13,254 bases of DNA from Thalassiosira profunda (lineage: Eukaryota; Bacillariophyta; Thalassiosirophyceae; Thalassiosirales; Thalassiosiraceae): the NCBI GenBank assembly GCA_036939355.1, contig JALLAP010000483.1, positions 1 to 13,254 of the forward strand, written 5' to 3'. This document shows positions 7,503 to 13,254 of this stretch, piece by piece. The stretch's first letter is position 1; every line of letters begins with the position of its first letter. A model generated the notes under the pieces. It worked only from the letters and a program-made list of their open reading frames with translations, made no database searches and had not been told where the DNA came from. The translations under genes and the position numbers were made by a program.

Positions 7503-8744
7503 TCATGCACACCTATTAGGATACGCCACGCAGAACAATGGGCCCAGGCATTGCCGCTCGCCCATCCACCATAACTTCTGCTGGCAGCACTCGCCGGCCG
7601 CGTCGTACACTTCGTCCACCTCCCACGTCTCGACAGTGTCAGTCACAAAGCACCGGCCCTCGGCGCCCAAACTGTAATCGACCTTCCACACTGCGCGATT
7701 GGTAGTGGAATCGACATTGTACGTCCGCGGTGCGACAGCGGCGTCGAACTGCGCGGCGGAAACGTTGGCCTTCATTCTCTGCCACTTTCCGGGCCGCCGT
7801 CCGCTGGGCTTCTTCTGCGGCCGCCGCCCGGGCTTGCCTCCGTACTTGTCACCGTACTTGCCACTGTTCCCATCGATTCGCACTTCCAAGGTGGGAGCAT
7901 ATCGTCCGCGCATGTACTCCTTGCTGGCCAATTGGCACTCCTCGCCCTTGCCCCGCGCCGAGATCCGAAACGTCACGTACGATTGATCTTCCACCTCCAC
8001 GCTCCACCGCACCCCATTTCGAACGCTGACTTCCACCCACTCGTCTTCCTCCAGCGTTCTTGGCGTGTTCCGGGGCTGGCTGCTCTTCGGCCCGCGATGG
8101 TCCGGGGCGGAGCGCCACGTGACACGATCCTCGTCCCAATTGCCCGCCACCACCTCGATGCGCATGGCAGAATCGCAATCCTCCAGGGAGTAGAGTTGCA
8201 ATGTCGCCTCGCGGAGGTTACGGATGCGAGACTCGTCGAGGCGGGAGAGGTCGAACTTGATTAATGTGTCGACGTCCCTATCGAACGCCAGGTAGTCCAG
8301 GTCGCCGAAGTTGTCGTTGGGATCGGCGCGGTCGACGAAGGCGTCGTCCGCCACTGCGTGGACCACCTCTTTTCGTCCCGGCCGGTATTCGTCTCTGCTG
8401 GAAGTTTGGTCGTAGGAATCAGAACGGCCCTTGGATTTGGCGCTCTTCGAACTGTAGGTGTAGCGGGAGGTTGACTTGCTACTTTTCGACGAGGTCGACT
8501 TGCCGCTCTTCGACGACGAGTAGGTGGACGACAAGTAGGTGTAGTAGCTTCGGCGGGACTTGCGGTGCCTGTCAAAGTCCAAGTCGAAGTCGGTGTCGTC
8601 GCTGGAGTAGCGACGGTGGAGCAGACTCAGCGATTGCAAATCTCTTTCTGCCGCTTCCTCGCCGTCGCTCGCTCGGAGGCGCCCATCGACGCAGCGGAGG
8701 AGCCACGCGGCCAAGACCAACGGTGTCGACGGCAATACTCTCAT
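7503..8744 (-). CDS. Secreted DNRLRE/CBM96-like protein with silaffin-like Ser/Lys region
   Basis: 413 aa from ATG (8744-8742) to TGA (7505-7503). The frame extends upstream only to a GTG. Residues 1-21 look like a signal peptide (basic R2, core LVLAAWLL). Residues 72-108 are Ser/Lys/Tyr-rich with three KxxK motifs (KSGK 79-82, KSSK 87-90, KSAK 100-103); KxxK lysines in silaffins are modified with polyamines for silica formation, so a wall role is plausible but inferred. Residues about 130-300 match the DNRLRE/CBM96 beta-sandwich pattern: DDAFVDRADPNDNFG, TLIKFDLSRL, REATLQLYS, GNWDEDRVTW..AP and a closing APTLEVRI. A basic Gly/Lys linker (KYGDKYGGK, GRRPGK) follows. The C-terminal about 70 residues are Cys-rich with an ECCQQKLWW motif like Cys domains I recall in diatom wall or chitin-associated proteins. 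Extracellular or cell-wall location is likely. Confidence 0.85.
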   Translation of the reverse strand: MRVLPSTPLVLAAWLLRCVDGRLRASDGEEAAERDLQSLSLLHRRYSSDDTDFDLDFDRHRKSRRSYYTYLSSTYSSSKSGKSTSSKSSKSTSRYTYSSKSAKSKGRSDSYDQTSSRDEYRPGRKEVVHAVADDAFVDRADPNDNFGDLDYLAFDRDVDTLIKFDLSRLDESRIRNLREATLQLYSLEDCDSAMRIEVVAGNWDEDRVTWRSAPDHRGPKSSQPRNTPRTLEEDEWVEVSVRNGVRWSVEVEDQSYVTFRISARGKGEECQLASKEYMRGRYAPTLEVRIDGNSGKYGDKYGGKPGRRPQKKPSGRRPGKWQRMKANVSAAQFDAAVAPRTYNVDSTTNRAVWKVDYSLGAEGRCFVTDTVETWEVDEVYDAAGECCQQKLWWMGERQCLGPLFCVAYPNRCA

Positions 8745-8784
8745 CGCGTTCTGCTGAAGCTGATGCCTTATCGATACTAGCGAA

Positions 8785-8801
8785 TGCACAAGATGTGCAC
8801 A
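8785..8801. repeat. Exact 17-mer with inverted repeat near a start codon
   Basis: TGCACAAGATGTGCACA contains TGCACA-AGA-TGTGCA. It lies 41-57 bp upstream of the ATG of the secreted-protein gene and is identical to 1977-1993 inside another gene. Confidence 0.6.
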
Positions 8802-9103
8802 AGATATGAGCGCTGTGAGCGTGACCTTTTTGTGAGGCCCTCGCCTTGGCTTGCAATGACTGGAACTTGAATCAAGGACAGTTCAGCTCGGATGTGATCA
8901 ACGCTGAGAGAGCTCCGCGCGATGAGGAGGGGGCTGCGGGGCTGAACGAAAGGAGCGAGGGCTGAGGGTCAATTGTCGAATCAACGATCAACTGCCGCGC
9001 CCTTTCTCGCTCGTTATCTACTGCCCCCTCTTTGCGAGCCCGGCACCGGCGTCGCATCTGACGGTTGGGGATAACCCTAAGATGGAGTTGTCCGCTACAT
9101 ACG

Positions 9104-9117
9104 CCTACGTACGTAGG
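9104..9117. repeat. 14-bp perfect palindrome
   Basis: CCTACGTACGTAGG equals its own reverse complement. It contains the ACGT core that plant and algal bZIP factors often bind; whether that applies here is inference. Confidence 0.6.
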
Positions 9118-9150
9118 TATGGTAGGTAGGCCGGGAGGTAGATAGATAGG
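9113..9150 (+). repeat. GGTA/GATA-rich microsatellite-like tract
   Basis: Imperfect tetranucleotide repeats (GTAGGTAT, GGTAGGTAGG, GGTAGATAGATAGG) overlap the end of the palindrome at 9104-9117. Confidence 0.65.
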
Positions 9151-9575
9151 TGCACCCAAATCCAAATCCACTTCGAGACAGCGACGGCAACGGCGGCAAC
9201 CAGGGGCTGCAAGAGCCGCCGCTTCGGGCTCAATAATAGCCCGGGACAGTGAGTTGCGGGCGAGGAGGGCGTAGGGCAATCTGTGGCGTGGGCGAACTTT
9301 GTGGTGCATGATATAAGTGCAAGTGATTGGGATATGGGGGGTGCACCTGAGTGTCTCATGACGCCACAGCTACATGGTTGCTTGACAATCCATCAAGGCT
9401 GATTCTGCCACCCCTAATTAGCCGGGTAGCAATTGCTTGCGTTGTTGTATTGAGAGTGAGGGGTCATTAGCATCGCGTTTGCTCGAGGAATGGCAGTTGC
9501 AATTTTGCAATCACTATGTAACATCTCTCATAACAATCCACTTTCTGATCCTTGGCTCCTCCGATCATCCATCAG

Positions 9576-12500
9576 ATGTCGGAATTGCAGGCGGTCTTCC
9601 AGGCGCGGCGCCGGCGGGCGGAACAGGGCACCGCCGCCCCGACGACCGAGGGGATCGAGTTCAGCCCCGGAGCTGTTGGGCGGGAGGAGCTCGATCTGGG
9701 CGCCAAGGGCGCGCCGCAGGCCTCCCTCGGTGGAAAGGGGGGCACTGCAATTGAGAGTGGCAAAGGAGACGCTCCGACTGATCCGGGCGGCGCCAAGATG
9801 GCCCTGCGAAAATCGAACAAATTCGGGGTGCGGCATTCCAACCCTCCCGGGACGTTGTATCCGGACGAACCCAGCGACGAGGAGATCGAGGAGGCTGGGG
9901 GGGATGGGGGGAACGCGCCGCCGAAAAACGAGCTGCAGCGGAAATTGGAGGCGAGGAGGCTCAAGGCAAATACGGGCGCCGGAACCAAGCGCCCCGAGGC
10001 GGACGATGGGGCGGCGACGGGAGGGGGACCGCGAACTCCCAAGTCGCCGAAGGTGGAGATGAAGTGGAACAGCCAATCGATGGTGTACGAGGCAGTATTG
10101 TCGCCAAGTTCGACCGCGGCGATTGCTGATGCGAACAGTGCGGCCGATGCGCCGAGAGCGTCGGCTGAAAGCGCGGGGAGGACGTCCCCGACCAAGGGGC
10201 CGACGTCCTTCTTCAAGCGGACGTTTCCCACGGCCAACTCGGGGACCACGGTCAGCTACGGACCCAGAGCCACCCCGGTCCAAAGCTCTCGGCGCAGCCA
10301 GATCGATGGGGATCCTACGCTGAACAGAAGCGCCGAAGCGGACGAAGGGACGCAGGAGGAGCAACCTCGAACACAACCCAACGACCAACCGGGCGGGGCA
10401 ATGCGCCAAATCGGAGGCAGGCCGCCACAGAGCAGGGACTTTTCTCGCACGGTCGGCGGCCGCAGCCGGTCCACCNCGCCAAATCGGAGGCAGGCCGCCA
10501 CAGAGCAGGGACTTTTCTCGCACGGTCGGCGGCCGCAGCCGGTCCACCCGCTCGGACATCTCTGGTAGTAGCGACAACCAACCGTCCGGTATGCTGTCGG
10601 CAATGGCGAGGCGGTACGTGGACGACAGAAAAGAGGCTGAGCAGCAACAGCAGCGGTCAACAGAAGAGCCCCCACTGGAGACGATGATGGCTGAAGGCGA
10701 AGGGGGAATAGGCCAGGAGACGCGCAGCACCCCAACTGTCAAGTCGAATGCACCTTCTGATGCGTCTGGTAGTGGCGTCCCCGAATTTATGAGGATGAGG
10801 GCCGGCTTGAAGAAGAGGTCTGCGGGCGCTGTTGCCAGTGGGGCAGCGGAGGCGTCTCCTGACGTAAAAGCTGACGAGCAAAACGAGGAGCAGAAAGACG
10901 AGGAGGCGGCGACGTCAAATCCCATACCGCCGCAGTCTCAAGAGACGGCAAAGTCACGTGGAAGGGTGTGGCCGCCGGTGAGCAGCGCGGCCCCCTCGTC
11001 GTCGTACAAGGCGGCGTTCCCAACGGTAACAAACGCGGCTGTGGAAGNCGGTGAGCAGCGCGGCCCCCTCGTCGTCGTACAAGGCGGCGTTCCCAACGGT
11101 AACAAACGCGGCTGTGGAAGCAAACTCGCCCTCACGTCTGGAGACAAAGGCAGAGATCGAGGAGGATGAGCCTGCTCAAAAGCAAGGCGACGTCCGCGGG
11201 AGGTGGCAGCCTCCTGGTGCGAAGATGGCGAGCGAACCAAAGGTGTCTCCGCATGGCGGTTATCCGTTTCGCCACGAAAGTGCGAGGAACGTAGGTGGCA
11301 ATGAGAAAGAGGCGGCGTCCGAACGCAATTCTACTCCTGACGAGCCTCAAGGGCAGAAATTGCAACCTTGGCAGAAGGAATGGAAAGCCAACAGGCCTTC
11401 GCATCAAGTGGAATTGGATGAAACGGCAGGGGAAGGTGCTGAGCAGATGGAGGGAACAGTAATGGAGGACACTACCACTCCAGTCGAAGAACCTCGCCAC
11501 GAAGAGACTGATCCAAAGACAGAGATGCCTCAGCAACGTGGAGTTTCTACCTACGACACGGCGGTCATGGCGGCCAGGGACGCCATCAACATGTCGAATC
11601 AGAGCCGGCGATCCAAGGAAACACTGGATCCACCGGCGGAGGAGGTTTCAATGGTGCGCGATCCTTCACTGCTAATGGAATCGAGCCTCGAGCCGTCGCC
11701 AGACTCTTCCTTGGTCGACGAGAAGGTCGCCGACGGCGCAGCCGAAGGGGACCGCCTTGCGCAGCTGGCGGCCTTCGTTGGCGACGATGTGCCTCCCACG
11801 CCCACCTTTGCTACTGCTGGCACACCCTCGCGGTCACCCCCTGAGGGATTTTTCAATGATTCGTTCGTCAATGGGACAGAGGGCGCGGGAGGCGACAGTA
11901 GCCCGCAACAGACGCCAGAATCGCCAGAGAGAAACGCAACGCCGCCGCAACAGGCAAGGGAATCGCTCGACGAACCCGCCTTTGGATCGTCCGACCCCTT
12001 CGACCCATTCAACACCACCAAAGAATCCACTGGGCCTTTGGAGGACAGTAAACTGTTTCAGAGTACCTTTCCTGAGGTCGTGGTTGAAGCTCCAAAAAGC
12101 GATGCAACTGGCCAGGCGGCGAAAAGATCGCCACCCGCTGCACTTGCGGGCCCTGATCTGAGTCAACAGATTGAGAAGGAGCAAGTCACAGCACGATCTC
12201 AGATACCGGCACAGGAGGAGAAAGTCGACGCTGCTGATGATACTGAAGACGCCCTAATTGTGCCTGAGGCATTGGGTGCGAGCACTGAACCGGAGAGGAC
12301 GATGCTTCACTGGCAGCCTCCGCGTGAGGAGATTGTCACATCACAGGCTTCGTTCAATGTGCGCCCGTTTGGGCTTTCCCTGTATGCCAGTCCCAAGGAC
12401 TCTGGACGCATCGCTGCGCCTGTAGCAAATCCATCGAGCGGCAATTTGATAGCCTGTCTCCACCCGCAGAATGGAGAGTTTGTGATCGAGGAGTTGCGTG

Positions 12501-13254
12501 GTGCAGCAGCAGGCGGAAGGCCGGTCAGAGTCGTTTCTGTGCGCGTGCAACAGGAGGAGCTGGCAGAGAAACTTCAGGGCATCGGCATCGATGCCAAGGT
12601 TGTTGGGATATCGTCCATTCTATCCCTTGCAGCCGGAATCCACCGCGTCCGGGGTCGTGGGAGGGTGCGCGTCGCTGCATTGATGGAATTGTACGTCGCT
12701 GGGAATGACAGCAGTGGCTGCTTGAAGAAAATGCGCATCGTCGGCGTGTGGCGTTGGGGCTACATCCAACCCAAGGCACCCTCTGGCTTGGCACAGGCAT
12801 CGTTGCAGTCGGTCCTCACTTTGCGCGATGTCGAAGCAGAGGGTTACTTCGACCCCAAAACGCTGCAGGTTGCCGATGGCCTTCTTTTCCTTGGCGGCCA
12901 CCTGAACGGACGCAATGTGGACTCTCGCGAGGCTGCATCCACAGCTGCTGTCTTCATTGCCAAACCTTCGCTGAAAGACGGGTGGCTTGCAATGCCCGCT
13001 AGCAGCGGAGCCAAGGCTGCAGTGGCTCTTGCAGTGTCACAAAAGGATACACCGCACGTTGCTGTTGGGCTGAGTGATGGCACCATCAGCGTGTATTCGT
13101 ATGACCGCGTGGCGCGGACAAACAGGAACGTGCAAAGAAATCAGGCGTCGCCTTCTACCATGCTACAGCCCGTGTGCCGAATGGATTGTGAATCGGATGT
13201 GGGATCATTGGCAGAAGATGCCTGTCTCTGGCCAAATGGGGAGAACTTTTCTTC
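9576..13254 (+). CDS. Large protein: disordered N-terminal part plus beta-propeller-like part (3' partial)
   Basis: ATG at 9576; a TTG slightly upstream was not used. The frame is open to 10475. If each 72-bp duplication around N10476 and N11048 is one copy, it continues as 10549-11047 and 11121-13254 without a stop: at least 1,177 codons. The first about 850 residues are low-complexity Ser/Pro/Glu/Gln-rich. They include two similar basic helices (SELQAVFQARRRRAEQG at the start; NELQRKLEARRLKANTG near 9930), FPT-x2-N segments (FKRTFPTANS; YKAAFPTVTN), W(Q)PP motifs (GRWQPP, HWQPP) and a DPFDPF pair (11993-12010); DPF motifs bind clathrin adaptor appendages in known endocytic proteins. From about 12350 the chain becomes globular and beta-rich, with HVAVGLSDGTISVYSYD near the end resembling a WD40-type blade. 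The C-terminus is outside the window. An AG directly before the ATG after a pyrimidine-rich stretch leaves room for an upstream exon. Confidence 0.85.
10404..10548 (+). repeat. 72-bp perfect duplication around single N (assembly join)
   Basis: Bases 10404-10475 and 10477-10548 are identical, separated only by N at 10476. Keeping both shifts the frame by 73 bases and creates a stop at 10566-10568. Keeping one joins the upstream frame to the long frame downstream. I read this as two contigs with an unmerged 72-bp overlap. Confidence 0.9.
10976..11120 (+). repeat. Second 72-bp perfect duplication around single N (assembly join)
   Basis: Bases 10976-11047 and 11049-11120 are identical with N at 11048 between them. 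The length is the same as at the first join. Collapsing it again restores the frame, which then runs open to the window end. Confidence 0.9.

Larger units (their letters stand above)
8745..9575. promoter_or_regulatory. Divergent intergenic region (secreted-protein gene / large gene)
   Basis: 831 bp between two start codons facing away from each other, so it should hold both promoters. Near the minus gene is an inverted repeat (8785-8799). In the middle are a 14-bp palindrome (9104-9117) and a GGTA-rich tract. On the plus side, gATATAAg at 9310-9317 is TATA-like, but about 260 bp from the ATG. The junction blocks a and b seen at the other two divergent junctions are absent. Frames inside are judged chance. 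Confidence 0.5.

Noticed and set aside
8745..8789. Extended N-terminus of the secreted protein from a GTG at 8789
   Set aside because: A non-ATG start is unlikely in a eukaryotic nuclear gene, and the ATG at 8744 begins a good signal peptide.
8872..9309. 145-codon minus frame in the divergent region
   Set aside because: It runs through the GGTA-rich tract and the palindrome, has no domain, and would sit within the expected promoters of both flanking genes.
10404..10548. Biological tandem repeat or programmed frameshift at the first N
   Set aside because: The 72-bp identity, the single N and the identical situation at 11048 fit an assembly overlap better. One copy restores a normal frame.
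9528..10925. 465-codon open frame on the minus strand
   Set aside because: It crosses the N and both duplicated copies at 10404-10548 and is antisense to the large + strand gene. It is rich in Arg/Ser/Leu, typical of antisense frames in GC-rich coding DNA.
1..13254. tRNA, rRNA, CRISPR array or intact transposon
   Set aside because: No cloverleaf-like arms, rRNA-like blocks, regularly spaced repeats, transposase motifs or long terminal repeats were seen by eye on either strand.

Overview
The window looks like nuclear DNA of a centric diatom, most likely Thalassiosira or a close relative. This call rests on pattern recognition only; no database search was run. The reasons are: moderately GC-rich, gene-dense DNA; a short canonical intron (GTGAGT...TTTGCAG, 78 bp); and protein types I associate with Thalassiosira, namely a CCGK-type RING-like finger with Sel1 repeats and a MYND finger, an LRR protein with a coiled-coil tail, an F-box protein with a lysine/arginine-rich tail, and a secreted Ser/Lys-rich protein. 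Eukaryotic rules were applied, so GTG and TTG starts were not used.

Layout from left to right. (1) 3-146: C-terminal end of an unrecognised + strand gene. (2) 147-1088: no convincing gene, but a direct repeat of about 115 bp (541-661 and 738-850) with a 62-bp identical core. (3) 1089-2483 (-): unrecognised 464-aa acidic protein with two Cys clusters. (4) 2901-3995 (+): RING-like/Sel1/MYND protein, divergent from the previous gene. (5) 4129-5586 (-): C2HC finger/PDZ-like/LRR/coiled-coil protein, possibly with an extra 5' exon ending at 5684. (6) 6184-7302 (+): F-box-like protein with one intron, divergent from the LRR gene. (7) 7503-8744 (-): secreted DNRLRE/CBM96-like protein with silaffin-like KxxK motifs. 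(8) 8745-9575: divergent intergenic region. (9) 9576 to the window end (+): a very large gene, at least 1,177 codons, with a long disordered N-terminal part followed by a beta-propeller-like part.

The genes alternate strands as divergent and convergent pairs. Two divergent junctions (2372-2713 and 5688-6023) carry the same two sequence blocks in the same order, orientation and nearly the same spacing. That makes them copies of one roughly 340-bp segment, and it is the main non-obvious structure in the window.

The large gene at 9576 is interrupted on paper by two single Ns (10476 and 11048). Each N is flanked by a perfect 72-bp direct duplication, and collapsing each duplication to one copy restores a single open frame to the window end. 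I read both as unmerged contig overlaps, not biology. No shared pathway is evident. Several products (RING/MYND, F-box, LRR/PDZ) look like protein-interaction or ubiquitin-related modules, and one looks like a cell-wall or extracellular protein.
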